Below are positions 31,389 to 43,300 of a stretch of 64,000 nucleotides of DNA, piece by piece; the first letter of the stretch is position 1; every line of letters starts with the position of its first letter. The translations under genes and the position numbers were made by a program. Under the pieces are notes generated by a model, which was not told the origin of the DNA, did not search any database, and saw only the letters and a program-made list of their open reading frames with translations. Source of the stretch: Actinomadura luzonensis (lineage in GTDB: Bacteria > Actinomycetota > Actinomycetes > Streptosporangiales > Streptosporangiaceae); assembly GCF_022664455.2 (NCBI RefSeq), contig NZ_JAKRKC020000001.1, forward strand, positions 682,001 through 746,000, in the 5' to 3' direction.

Positions 31389-33971
31389 TTAACGCAATGT
31401 GCCGTTCGTCATGCCTGCGGGTTCCTCGGGCACCGCGATGAGGCCCAGCTCGGCCGGCGTCGCGACGAGCGGGTGGTCGGGGACGACCCGCACGGTGTAG
31501 CCGAAGGCGCCCGTGCGGTCGAGCGGCACGACGCCCGTGTAGTGGGCGTGCCCGTCGTCGTCCACCGACTGGCAGGCCATCTTCGCGTACGACGGGTGCA
31601 CCAGCTCGTCGTGCGGCCCGACCTTGCCGTAGGCCGCCTGCACCAGCACGTCCTCGGGCTCCAGGTCGCCGAGCGCCACCGTGGCGTGCAGCTCGATCGC
31701 CGCGCCCACCTCGGGCGTGTCGCCCACCCCGGACGCCTCCACGTGCTCCACCCGCACCCCCGGCCAGGCCCGGGCGACCCGGACCCGCCAGGCGGCGAAC
31801 GCCTTGGCCGGCGCGTAGGAGTCGGCCGACAGCGCCCGCGCCGCCTTGGCCGCCGGGGTGTAGAGGCCGACGACGTAGTCGCGCAGCATGCGCCCGGCCA
31901 GCACCTTCGGGCCGAGCGAGGCCAGCGTGTGCTTGACCATCTCCAGCCAGCGGCGGGGCAGCCCGTCGAAGGCCCGGTCGTAGAAGCGGTCGGAGACCTC
32001 GTGCTCGATGAGGTCGTAGAGGGCGGCGGCCTCCAGCTCGTCGCGCCGGTCGGGATCGGTGACGCCGTCGGCGGTGGGGATGGCCCAGCCGTTGGTGCCG
32101 TCGTACCACTCGTCCCACCAGCCGTCGCGGATCGACAGGTTGAGCCCGCCGTTGAGCGCCGACTTCATGCCCGAGGTGCCGGACGCCTCCAGCGGGCGCA
32201 GCGGGTTGTTCAGCCACACGTCGCAGCCCTGCACCATGAGCTGGCCGAGCGCCATGTCGTAGTCGGGCAGGAACACGATGCGGTGCCGCACGTTCGCCTG
32301 GTCGGCGAACTTGACGATCTGCTGGATCAGCTTCTTGCCGCCCTCGTCGGCGGGGTGGGCCTTGCCGGCGATGACGATCTGCACCGGCTTGTCCGGGTCG
32401 AGCAGCAGCTCGGTGAGCCGCTGCTGGTCGCGCAGCATGAGCGTGAGCCGCTTGTACGACGGCACCCGCCGGGCGAAGCCGATGGTCAGCACGTCGGGGT
32501 CGAGGGCGTCGTCGATCCAGCCCAGCTCGGCGTCGGAGGCGCCGCGCTCGCGCCAGGACCGGCGAAGGCGCACCCTGGCCCCCTCGACCAGGCGGCGGCG
32601 CAGCACGCCGCGGATCTCCCAGATGTCGGCGTCGGAGATCTTCTGGATGCCCTCCCAGCCGCGGGCCCGCTCGATCAGCGTGGGCAGCTCGCGGCCGGCC
32701 AGCTCCATCAGCTCGCGGCCGACCCAGGTGGGGGCGTGCACGCCGTTGGTGATGGAGCCGATCGGCACCTCGTCGATGTCAAAACCGGGCCAAAGATCTT
32801 TGAACATCTCCCGGCTGACCTCGCCGTGCAGCACGGAGACGCCGTTGACCCGCTGGGCCAGGCGCATGCCCATCACGGCCATGTTGAAGCGGCCGGGGTC
32901 GGCCTCCGCGCCGAGCGCGAGGATGCGCTCGACCGGCACGGTCGGCCAGGACGCCGACCCGCCGAAGTGGCGCTGGATCAGCTCGACCGGGAAGCGGTCG
33001 ATGCCCGCGGGCACCGGCGTGTGCGTGGTGAACACGGTGCCGGCCCGCACGGCCTCCAGCGCCTCGTCGAAGGTGAGCCGGGCCTCGGTCAGCTCGCGGA
33101 TGCGCTCCAGGCCGAGGAAGCCGGCGTGGCCCTCGTTGGTGTGGAAGACCTCGGGGTCGGGGTGGCCGGTGATGCGGCAGTAGGCCCGGATCGCGCGCAC
33201 GCCGCCGACGCCGAGCAGCAGCTCCTGCATGAGCCGGTGGTCGGTGCCGCCGCCGTAGAGGCGGTCGGTGATGTCGCGGGCGGCGTTGTCGTTGTCGGCG
33301 ACGTCGGAGTCGAGCAGCAGCAGCGGCACCCGGCCGACCTGCGCCACCCACACCTGCGCGTGCAGCACGCGCTCGTCGGGCAGCGCCAGGCGGATCTTGA
33401 CGTTGCCGCCGTCGGTGTCCTTGAGCAGCGACAGCGGCAGGCCGCCCGGGTCGAGGGACGGGTAGTGCTCGAGCTGCCAGCCCTCGGGCGACAGGGACTG
33501 GGTGAAGTACCCGTGCCGGTACAGCAGGCCGACCGCGAGGATCGGCACGCCGAGGTCGCTGGCGGCCTTCAGGTGGTCTCCGGCGAGGATGCCGAGCCCG
33601 CCGGAGTACTGCGGCAGCGCGGCGGCGATGCCGAACTCGGGCGAGAAGTAGGCGATGGCCCGCGCGCCGTCGGGCAGCGTCTGGTACCACCGCGGCGAGG
33701 TCATGTACTCGCGCAGGTCGTCGGCCGCGTCGGCGAGGCGGCGCAGGAAGCGGCGGTCGGCGGCCAGCTCGGCCAGCCGGGCGGGCGTGACGGCCCCCAG
33801 CAGGGCCACCGGATCGTGGCCTACCTGCTCCCAGAGCACGGCGTCGACCTCGGCGAAGAGGTCGAGTGTCTCGGGATGCCAGGACCAGCGCAGATTCTGT
33901 ACGAGCTCGCCGAGGGCGGCCAGCTCCGCGGGCAGGACGGTGCGGACGGTAAACCGACGGATAGCTCTCAC
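31389..33971 (-). CDS. glgP: alpha-glucan (glycogen/maltodextrin) phosphorylase
   Basis: 860 aa of the actinobacterial GlgP type with the N-terminal DUF3417 region (NLRWSWHPETLDLFAEVD). Core motifs: YFSPEFGIAAALPQYSGGLGILAGDHLKAASDLG, HTNEGHAGFLGLERI, TTHTPVPAGIDRF, SITNGVHAPTW, RVPSYKRLTLML, IAGKAHPADEGGKKL, and the PLP-lysine neighbourhood EASGTSGMKSALNGGLNLS (PLP Lys in GTSGMK). It releases glucose 1-phosphate from alpha-1,4-glucan. The GTG at 33971 (reading VRAIRRFTVR) is chosen since relatives begin so and AGGGTG precedes it; a GTG three codons upstream is possible. Divergent from glgE. Confidence 0.95.
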   Translation of the reverse strand: MRAIRRFTVRTVLPAELAALGELVQNLRWSWHPETLDLFAEVDAVLWEQVGHDPVALLGAVTPARLAELAADRRFLRRLADAADDLREYMTSPRWYQTLPDGARAIAYFSPEFGIAAALPQYSGGLGILAGDHLKAASDLGVPILAVGLLYRHGYFTQSLSPEGWQLEHYPSLDPGGLPLSLLKDTDGGNVKIRLALPDERVLHAQVWVAQVGRVPLLLLDSDVADNDNAARDITDRLYGGGTDHRLMQELLLGVGGVRAIRAYCRITGHPDPEVFHTNEGHAGFLGLERIRELTEARLTFDEALEAVRAGTVFTTHTPVPAGIDRFPVELIQRHFGGSASWPTVPVERILALGAEADPGRFNMAVMGMRLAQRVNGVSVLHGEVSREMFKDLWPGFDIDEVPIGSITNGVHAPTWVGRELMELAGRELPTLIERARGWEGIQKISDADIWEIRGVLRRRLVEGARVRLRRSWRERGASDAELGWIDDALDPDVLTIGFARRVPSYKRLTLMLRDQQRLTELLLDPDKPVQIVIAGKAHPADEGGKKLIQQIVKFADQANVRHRIVFLPDYDMALGQLMVQGCDVWLNNPLRPLEASGTSGMKSALNGGLNLSIRDGWWDEWYDGTNGWAIPTADGVTDPDRRDELEAAALYDLIEHEVSDRFYDRAFDGLPRRWLEMVKHTLASLGPKVLAGRMLRDYVVGLYTPAAKAARALSADSYAPAKAFAAWRVRVARAWPGVRVEHVEASGVGDTPEVGAAIELHATVALGDLEPEDVLVQAAYGKVGPHDELVHPSYAKMACQSVDDDGHAHYTGVVPLDRTGAFGYTVRVVPDHPLVATPAELGLIAVPEEPAGMTNGTLR

Positions 33972-34094
33972 GTTGTGCACCCTACGGGCTAGGAGGGACC
34001 TCTCGTTCCTTCACCCCCATCAGAGCCCTTCAAACCCCTTCCAGAGACAAGCATGAAGAGGGAGCATTGGGGCAACTTTCCCTAATGTTGGGCT

Positions 34095-34116
34095 CTCCCG
34101 CGAACTTCTGCGGGAG
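34095..34116. promoter_or_regulatory. hairpin in the glgP-glgE intergenic region
   Basis: CTCCCGC and GCGGGAG form a perfect 7-bp stem around 8 bases, in the middle of the 243-bp divergent gap and 99 bp before glgE. It might be an operator or a leader hairpin. The gap also contains relatively AT-rich blocks near 34040-34090 and 34135-34215 that could hold promoters. Confidence 0.35.
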
Positions 34117-34214
34117 GTCTATCCGCTGCTGTCCAGAAATAACGTGCGAGGATCGTTCCTGCCACGGAAAGCCTCCGGCGGCACCGAGTGTGCCGTCGCA
34201 AACCCTTGATTGCG

Positions 34215-36281
34215 ATGATCGGACGAATTCCCATCACGGACATCTCCCCCGTCGTCGACTGCGGGCAGCGGCCCGCCAAGGCGGTCGCCGGAGAGACCTT
34301 CGAGGTCTCGGCGACCGTGTTCAGAGAAGGCCATGACGCCGTGGCCGCGGGTGTGGTCCTCACCACGCCCGACGGGCAGCGCGGCAGGCTGAGACCGATG
34401 CGCGAGCTCGCCCCGGGCACCGACCGCTGGGGCGCCGACGTCTGCCTGCCCGCCGAGGGCGACTGGCTGTTCCGCGTGGAGGCGTGGAGCGACCCCATCC
34501 ACACGTGGCTGCACGACGCGGAGATCAAGATCCCGCGCGGCATGGACGTCGATCTCATGTGCGAGGAGGGCGCGCGCCTGTTCGAGCGGGCGGCCAAGGC
34601 CGTGCGCGCCGCCGACTGCCCCTCCGCCTCCGCCAAGCCCCCGGCCAGGCCCGGCGGCAACGGCGACAACTCGTGCGGGCACCGGGCGGCGCTGCTGTCG
34701 GTCGCGGCCACGCTGCGCGACGAGGAGCTCGACCCGCGCGCCCGGCTGTCGATCGCGCAGCTCCCCGACACGGGGGCGCTGCTGGAGGCCCACCCGTTCC
34801 GGGAGCTGGTGACCAGGTCGAAGTCCTTCAAGGTCCGGGTGGACCGGCGCCGCGCGCTCTACGGCTCGTGGTACGAGTTCTTCCCCCGCTCGGAGGGGGC
34901 GATCGTCAGCACCGGCGGCGTGTCGAAGTCCGGCACCTTCCAGACCGCCGCCAAGCGGCTGCCCGCGATCGCCAAGATGGGCTTCGACGTCGTCTACCTG
35001 CCGCCCATCCACCCCATCGGCACGACGTTCCGCAAGGGCCGCAACAACACGCTGAGCCCCGAGCCCGACGACCCGGGCTCGCCGTGGGCGATCGGCTCCG
35101 AGGACGGCGGCCACGACGCGGTCCATCCCGACCTCGGCACGATCGAGGACTTCGACGCGTTCGTGACGCACGCGCGCGAGCTGGGCATGGAGGTGGCCCT
35201 CGACCTCGCGCTGCAGTGCTCGCCCGACCACCCGTGGGTCAAGGAGCACCCCGAGTGGTTCACGATCCGGGCCGACGGCTCGATCGCCTACGCCGAGAAC
35301 CCGCCGAAGAAGTACCAGGACATCTACCCGGTCAACTTCGACAAGGACCCCGAGGGCATCTACGCCGAGGTGCGCCGCGTGGTGCGGCACTGGATGGACC
35401 ACGGGGTGCGCGTCTTCCGGGTGGACAACCCGCACACCAAGCCGGTGGGGTTCTGGGAGCGGCTGCTGGCCGACATCCACACCACCGATCCGGACGTGCT
35501 GTTCCTGGCGGAGGCGTTCACCCGGCCGGCCATGCTGCGCACGCTGGCCAAGGTGGGCTTCCACCAGTCGTACACGTACTACACGTGGAAGAACTCCAAG
35601 CAGGACGTGGAGACGTACCTGTCGGAGCTGGCCCACGAGACCTCGGGCTACCTGCGGCCGAACCTGTTCGTCAACACGCCGGACATCCTGCACGAGTACC
35701 TGCAGCACGGCGGCGTCCCGGCGTTCAAGATCAGGGCGGTGCTGGCCGCGCTCGCCTCGCCGACGTGGGGCGTGTATTCGGGTTACGAGCTCGCGGAGAA
35801 TGTCCCGGTCCGCCCCGGGAGTGAAGAATATCTAGATAGCGAGAAATATCAGTACAAGCCCCGCGATTGGATTACCGCCGAACGTGAGGGACGCAGCCTG
35901 GCGCCCTTCATCACGCACCTGAATTTGTTCAGAAGAGCGCATCCGGCACTGCAGGAATTGCGTAACCTACATTTCCACAGGGTCGACCAGCCGGACATCG
36001 TCTGCTTCTCCAAGCGCCTGCCGGGCGCCTACGACCCGGCCACCAGAAGGCACGGGCTGGGCGACGTCGTTCTCGCGGTCGTCAACCTGGATCCGCACCA
36101 CACCCATGAGGCCACCGTTGATCTCGACCTGCCCGCGCTCGGGCTCGACTGGAACGCCGAGTTCGTCGTGGACGACGAGCTGTCCGGCGAGTCCTACCGC
36201 TGGCGGCAGAGCAACTACGTGCGCCTCGACCCTCACATCCAGCCTGCCCACATTCTCACCGTACGAGCCGCGCCACGGTAG
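34215..36281 (+). CDS. glgE: maltose-1-phosphate alpha-1,4-glucan maltosyltransferase
   Basis: 688 aa. MIGRIPITDISPVVDCGQ and PAKAVAGETFEVSATVFREGHD are the typical GlgE start. The GH13_3 catalytic domain has nucleophile Asp404 (FRVDNPHTKP) and acid/base Glu433 (FLAEAFTRP). These are offset by ten from Asp394/Glu423 of Streptomyces coelicolor GlgE1, consistent with one extra N-terminal insertion. It transfers maltosyl units from alpha-maltose 1-phosphate to the non-reducing end of linear glucans. First gene of glgE-treS-mak. Start by family alignment; no strong RBS. Near 35790-35970 the codon use is locally AT-richer. Confidence 0.96.
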   Translation: MIGRIPITDISPVVDCGQRPAKAVAGETFEVSATVFREGHDAVAAGVVLTTPDGQRGRLRPMRELAPGTDRWGADVCLPAEGDWLFRVEAWSDPIHTWLHDAEIKIPRGMDVDLMCEEGARLFERAAKAVRAADCPSASAKPPARPGGNGDNSCGHRAALLSVAATLRDEELDPRARLSIAQLPDTGALLEAHPFRELVTRSKSFKVRVDRRRALYGSWYEFFPRSEGAIVSTGGVSKSGTFQTAAKRLPAIAKMGFDVVYLPPIHPIGTTFRKGRNNTLSPEPDDPGSPWAIGSEDGGHDAVHPDLGTIEDFDAFVTHARELGMEVALDLALQCSPDHPWVKEHPEWFTIRADGSIAYAENPPKKYQDIYPVNFDKDPEGIYAEVRRVVRHWMDHGVRVFRVDNPHTKPVGFWERLLADIHTTDPDVLFLAEAFTRPAMLRTLAKVGFHQSYTYYTWKNSKQDVETYLSELAHETSGYLRPNLFVNTPDILHEYLQHGGVPAFKIRAVLAALASPTWGVYSGYELAENVPVRPGSEEYLDSEKYQYKPRDWITAEREGRSLAPFITHLNLFRRAHPALQELRNLHFHRVDQPDIVCFSKRLPGAYDPATRRHGLGDVVLAVVNLDPHHTHEATVDLDLPALGLDWNAEFVVDDELSGESYRWRQSNYVRLDPHIQPAHILTVRAAPR

Positions 36282-36351
36282 AACTGAATTCAGCGGGGAG
36301 TCTTCAAGTGTGTGTTAGCGCCTCCCTCATAGGCACCCGGCGAGGGCGCCC

Positions 36352-38052
<1,701 letters not shown>

Positions 38053-38055
38053 GAC

Positions 38056-39381
38056 GTGCTGACTGAGCTCCTTGCCGCATGGATCAGCCGCCAACGTTGG
38101 TTCGGCGGCAAGGGGCGCCCGATCGACGAGCTGTCGATCGAAGCGGACGTCGAGCTGACGCCCGGTCTCAGACACCTCATCGTCGCCGTGTGGCAGGAGG
38201 GCTCACGCGACCGCTACCAGCTCCTGCTGGGCGAGCGGCACGAGCTGCCCGACCGGCTCGCCCACGCCCTGATCGCCACCGTCGACGGCGTCCACCTCTA
38301 CGACGCCGTGCACGACCCCGAGCGCACCGCCTGGCTGCTGGACGGCATGTCCCGCGACGAGACCCGCAGCGGCCTGCGGATGCGGCACGCCCCGGGGGCC
38401 GAGATCGACACCACGCCGCGCAGCCTGGTGCTCGGCGCCGAGCAGTCCAACACCTCGCTCGTGTACGGCGACGCCTACATCTGCAAGCTCTTCCGCCGCC
38501 TCATCCCCGGCGTGAACCCGGAGCTGGAGATCGTCACCGCGCTCGCGGCCAGGGACGCGCCGCACATCGCGCAGCCGTACGGGTGGATCGAGGCCGACCT
38601 CGACGGCACCGACACCACGCTGGCGTTCATGCAGGAGTTCCTGTCGAACGCCAACGACGGCTGGGACCTGGCCCTGACCAGCGTCCGCGACCTCTACGCG
38701 AGCCCGCCCGAGGTGAGCGCCGCCGAGGCGGGCGGCGACTTCGCGGGCGAGGCCGAACGGCTCGGCGTCGCCACCGCCCGCGTGCACGCCGAGCTGGCCG
38801 CCGCCTTCCCGACCGACACGATCGAGACCCACGAGATCAAGCGCATGGCCGAGTCCTTCCGGCGCCGCCTGGGGAGGGCGGTGGCCGAGGTGCCGGAGCT
38901 GCGCCCGCATGTGCCCGCCCTGGAGGAGGCCTACCACGAGGTGGAGCTGCTCACCAGCGCGGTGCCTGTGCAGCGTGTTCACGGCGACTACCACCTCGGC
39001 CAGGTCATGCGCACCCCGACGGACTGGGTGATCCTGGACTTCGAGGGCGAGCCGGGACAACCGCTGGCCGAGCGGCGGGCACTGTCGTCGCCGCTGCGGG
39101 ACGTGGCCGGCATGCTGCGCTCGTTCGACTACGCCGCCCGCCACCTGCTGGCCGGCCGCCCGGAGGCCGCCGAGCTGGAGGACCGGGCGCAGGCGTGGGC
39201 CGACCACAACCGGGCCGCCTTCCTCCAGGGCTACGCCCAGGGCGGCGGGCGCATCGACCGGGCCGACGCGGCGCTGCTGCGGGCGTTCGAGCTGTCCAAG
39301 GCGGTCTACGAGGTGGTCTACGAGGCCAGGAACCGGCCCACCTGGCTGCCCATCCCGCTGGCTGCCTTCCGCCCCCGCTAG
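38056..39381 (+). CDS. mak: maltokinase
   Basis: 441 aa. N-terminal cap with SRQRWFGGKGRP. Kinase-like core has HGDYHLGQVM (catalytic Asp loop) and ILDFEGEPGQP (metal-binding Asp), then LSSPLRDVAGMLRSFDYAA. C-terminus EARNRPTWLPIPLAAF is the family signature. It phosphorylates maltose with ATP to alpha-maltose 1-phosphate, the GlgE donor. GTG start 3 bp after treS with AGGAGGAG overlapping the treS end. Its 3' end overlaps the convergent imine-reductase-like gene by 4 bp. Confidence 0.95.
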   Translation: MLTELLAAWISRQRWFGGKGRPIDELSIEADVELTPGLRHLIVAVWQEGSRDRYQLLLGERHELPDRLAHALIATVDGVHLYDAVHDPERTAWLLDGMSRDETRSGLRMRHAPGAEIDTTPRSLVLGAEQSNTSLVYGDAYICKLFRRLIPGVNPELEIVTALAARDAPHIAQPYGWIEADLDGTDTTLAFMQEFLSNANDGWDLALTSVRDLYASPPEVSAAEAGGDFAGEAERLGVATARVHAELAAAFPTDTIETHEIKRMAESFRRRLGRAVAEVPELRPHVPALEEAYHEVELLTSAVPVQRVHGDYHLGQVMRTPTDWVILDFEGEPGQPLAERRALSSPLRDVAGMLRSFDYAARHLLAGRPEAAELEDRAQAWADHNRAAFLQGYAQGGGRIDRADAALLRAFELSKAVYEVVYEARNRPTWLPIPLAAFRPR

Positions 39382-40241
39382 GCGCCCTCCTCCAGCTCCA
39401 GCACCAGCCCGGACAGGCCCTCGTGGCCGAGGCCCCGCGCCACCCGCCGCTCCACGATCGCCTGGAGCGGCAGCAGCAGGTCCGCCCGGACGCCCTGCTC
39501 GGCGAAGGCGGTCACCAGGTTGCGCAGGCCGGCCCGGTTGATCTCCAGGTTGGAGACCCCGGTGCGGTGGTCGCCGGCCTCCATCGCCGCCGCCCAGCCG
39601 GGCTGCTGCGCGGCCATCGCGTTGAGCCACGGGACCAGCAGGTCCTCGGTGAACTCGGTCAACGGGTACTTGGCGCTGCGGACCAGGGCGGCCGCCGCCA
39701 GCCCGCCGGCGATCTGGCCGTACATGCCGGTCAGCATGGCGAGGTCGAGCAGCGGGGCCATCCCCGGGTCCGCGCCGACCCAGCGGGGCTCGGCCAGCGC
39801 GGCGAGCGCCTGCTCGTGCCGGTCGAAAGCGGCCCGCTCGCCGCTGTAGAGGATGAGCGCGCCCGGCCCGGCGATCATCTGCGGCACCGCCATGATGCCG
39901 CCGCTCACGTGGTCCGCGCCCCGGGCGGTCGCCCAGGACGCCGACTCGCGGGCCTCGGCGGGGCGGCCGGTGGTGAGGTTGGCCAGCACGCGCCCGCGCA
40001 GCTCGACGCCGTCCAGGACCTCGCGGACCGAGGCGTGGTCGAGCAGGCAGGCGATCACCAGCGGGCTCGCCGCGACGGCCTCGCCCGGCGTGGCGGCGAC
40101 GGCCGCGCCCCGGGCGGCCAGCGGCTCGGCCCTGGCCGGGGTGCGGTTCCAGACCGTGACCCGGTGCCCGGCGGACAGCAGGGCGCCGGCGAGCGCGGAG
40201 CCCATGAGACCGAGCCCGAGAACGGAGATATTTTCTGACAT
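39378..40241 (-). CDS. imine-reductase-like NAD(P)-dependent oxidoreductase
   Basis: 287 aa. Rossmann fold VLGLGLMGSALAGALLSAG with VTVWNRTPARAEPL (Arg after the second strand suggests NADPH). The block SGGIMAVPQMIAGPGALILYSG and LDLAMLTGMYGQIAGG are characteristic of the imine reductase branch of the beta-hydroxyacid dehydrogenase family, with Asp at the usual proton-donor position. It would reduce cyclic imines or related carbonyls. ATG start with GGAAGGGAAA upstream. Divergent from the SARP across 83 bp with 11-bp-spaced direct repeats, so probably a SARP target. Confidence 0.85.
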   Translation of the reverse strand: MSENISVLGLGLMGSALAGALLSAGHRVTVWNRTPARAEPLAARGAAVAATPGEAVAASPLVIACLLDHASVREVLDGVELRGRVLANLTTGRPAEARESASWATARGADHVSGGIMAVPQMIAGPGALILYSGERAAFDRHEQALAALAEPRWVGADPGMAPLLDLAMLTGMYGQIAGGLAAAALVRSAKYPLTEFTEDLLVPWLNAMAAQQPGWAAAMEAGDHRTGVSNLEINRAGLRNLVTAFAEQGVRADLLLPLQAIVERRVARGLGHEGLSGLVLELEEGA

Positions 40242-40287
40242 CTGAGTGTTTCCCTTCCTGGTGGACGGCTCCAGGCTGCGGGGACGC

Positions 40288-40317
40288 GGTTATGGTCGGG
40301 TTCGGGGTTGGTTATGG
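40288..40317. promoter_or_regulatory. 11-bp-periodic direct repeats, candidate SARP operator
   Basis: GGTTATGG (40288), GGTTCGGG (40299) and GGTTATGG (40310) are three direct repeats at exactly 11-bp spacing in the 83-bp gap between the imine-reductase-like gene and the SARP. SARP proteins bind heptameric direct repeats with 11- or 22-bp periodicity that overlap -35 regions. The site lies 8 bp before the chosen SARP start, so it may be in a leader, mark autoregulation, or serve the divergent gene. Confidence 0.6.
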
Positions 40318-40324
40318 GGGGCTG

Positions 40325-43300
40325 ATGCGGTTCGGCGTGCTGGGACCGGTCGCCGTGTGGACGGCGGACGGGGAGCCGGTCCGGGTCCCCGAGGTCAAGG
40401 TCCGCGCCCTCCTCGCCCGGCTGCTGATCGACGGCGGCCGGACGGTCTCCGCCGACCGGCTCGTCGCCGACCTGTGGGGCGAGCACCCGCCCGCCGGCGC
40501 GCCGGCCGCGCTGCGGGTCAAGGTGTCCCAGCTCCGCAAGGCGCTCGGGGACCGGGACCTGGTGGCCTACCGGGCGCCCGGGTACGTGCTGCGGGCGACG
40601 CCGGACGACGCCGCCCGCTTCGAGGACCTGCTGGACCACGCCCGCCGGGCGCCCGACCCCGCCGGGCGGGCGACGTCGCTGCGGGCGGCCCTGGAGCTGT
40701 GGCGGGGGGCCGCCTACGCCGAGTTCGCCGACGAGCCGTTCGCGCGGGCGGTGGCGGCGCGGCTGGAGGAGCGGCGGCTGGCGGCGCTCGAGGACCTGGC
40801 CGAGGTCCGTCTCGACCTCGGCGAACACGCCGCCCTGGCGGCGGACCTGGCGGAGCTGGTGGCCCGGCATCCGCTGCGTGAGCGGCTGCGGGCGGCCCAC
40901 CTGCGGGCCCTGTACCTGTCGGGGCGGCAGGGGGAGGCGCTGGCCGCGTACGAGGGGGTGCGGGGGCGGCTGGCGGAGGAGCTGGGGGTGGACCCGGGTC
41001 CGGAGCTGACGGCCCTCCATCAGGCCATCCTCCGTCACTCCCCCTCCCTCCACCCACTCTCCTCGGGCCCGCTTCCCTCGGGTCCGTCCCGCCAGGGCTC
41101 CTTTCCGCGAGGGCCGTTCCCGGAGCCGGGCGGGGTGCCGGGTGGGCGGGGGAACCTGCCCGCGCCGTTGACCTCCCTGGTGGGCCGTGCGGAGGCGGTC
41201 GGCGAGGTGCGGGGGTTGTTGCGTGCTCATCGCCTGGTGACGCTCACCGGGCCGGGCGGGGTGGGCAAGACCCGGCTGGCGCTGGCCGTCGCCCGCGACG
41301 CGGTGCCCGAGGGCGGCGCGTGGCTGGTGGAGCTGGCCGCGTTGCCGCGCGGCGCCGGGCCGGCCGAGGTGGCCGAGAGCGTCGCCGCCGTGCTCGGCGT
41401 CCGCGACGACGCCGCCGCCTGCGTGACCGAACGCCTGGTGTCGGTCCTGCGGAGCCGGGAGACGTTGCTGGTGCTGGACAACTGCGAGCACGTGGTGGAG
41501 CCGGTGGCGGAGCTGGTGGCGTGGTTGCTGCGGGCGGTGGCGGGGCTGCGGGTGCTGGTGACGGGTCAGGAGCCGTTGCGGATCGGGGGGGAGCGGGTGT
41601 GGCAGGTGCCGCCGCTGGAGGCTTCGGCGGCGGTGGAGTTGTTCGCGGCGCGGGCGGGGGTGGCCGTGGATGCGGGGGTGGCCGTGGATGCGGGGGTGGC
41701 GGCGGTGTGCGCGCGGTTGGACGGGTTGCCGTTGGCGGTGGAGCTGGCGGCGACGCGGGTGCGGGCGTTGGGGGTGGCGGAGCTGGCGGCGCGGCTGGAT
41801 GACCGGTTCGGGGTGTTGACGGCGGGGTTGCGGGATGCGCCGGCGCGGCAGCGGACGTTGCGGGCGATGATCGATTGGAGCTGGGAGCTGCTGGGCGGGG
41901 CCGAGCGGGTGGTGTTGCGGCGGTTGGCGGTGCAGGTGGGCGGGTGTTCGCTGGAGGCGGCCGAGCGGGTGTGCGCGGAGCCGGGGGTGGAGGTGCTGGA
42001 GGCGCTGGCCCGGCTGGTGGAGCGGTCGTTGGTGGTGCGGGCGGGGTCGCGGTACCGGTTGCTGGAGTCGGTGGCGGCCTACGGCAGGGAGCGGCTGCGC
42101 GAGGCGGGCGAGGAGGAGACGATCACGCTCCGGCACGCCCGCTACTACGTCGGCCTGGCCGAGCGGGAGGAGCCGCACCTGCGCGGCCACGAGCAGCGGC
42201 GCGCCCTGGCCCTGCTGGACGCCGAGAGCGCCAACCTGCGGGCCGCGCTGGAGAACGCGATCCGCCTGGGCGCGCCCGCCGACGCGCTGCGCCTGGTCAA
42301 CGCCCTGGCCTGGTACTGGGTCCTGCGCGGCCGGCTGGGCGAGGGCCGCCGCGCCCTGGAGAACGCCCTCGCCGCCGCCGGACGGGACGCGCCAGGGGCG
42401 GCGGTGGCCGAGGTGTGGCTGGCCGGGATGCGGATGTTGTCCGGGCAGCCTCAGGCGCTGGATCCCGCCGTGTTCGACGCCGTCGAGGATCCGCCGGCCC
42501 GGGCGCGGGCGCAGTGGTTCGCCGGTTTCGCCATGTTCGGCTACGACGACCTGTCGGCGAGCGTCGGCCTGGTCCGGGCCGCGCTCGCGGGCTTCCGGGC
42601 GCTGGGCGACGCCTGGGGCACCGGGGCAGCGCTCAACGTCCTGGCCCGGCACGCCGCCATGCGCGGCGACCTGGAGGCGCTGCGGCGCGACGGCGAGCAG
42701 GGGCTCGCGCTGTTCCGGCAGACGGGCGACCGGTGGGGCGAGATGCGCGCCGCCGAGAACCTGAGCACGCTCGCCGAGATCACCGGCGACTACGCCCGCG
42801 CCGCCGAGCTGCGCGAGGAGGGCCTGCGCATGGCCGAGGAGCTCGGCCTGTGGAGCTCGGTGCCGGACGCGCTGTCGCGGCTCGGCCGGATCGCGCTGCT
42901 GACCGGCGACCACGCCGCGGCCGACGACTACCACGAGCGGGCCGCGCGGCTGGCCGCGGCGCAGTCGAACCGGCCCGCCGAGGAGTTCGCGGAGCTGGGC
43001 CTCGCGCTCTCCGCCCGCCGCCAGGGCCGCCTGGAGGAGGCCGAGCGGCGGCTGCGTCACTGGCTGGAGTGGGTCATGGACGTGGCCGGCGAGCCCGGCG
43101 CGGCGCTGATCCTGGCCGAGCTGGGCTTCTCCGCCGAGCAGCGCGGGGACGCGGGCCAGGCCCTCGCCCTCCAGCTCCGGGGGCTGGCGGCGGCCAGGAG
43201 GGTCGGCGACCCGCGCGCGGTCGCGCTGGCCCTGGAGGGGCTGGCGGGCGCGCGGGCCCTCGCCGGGCGGCACGAGGAGGCGGCCCTGCTGCTCGGGCAC

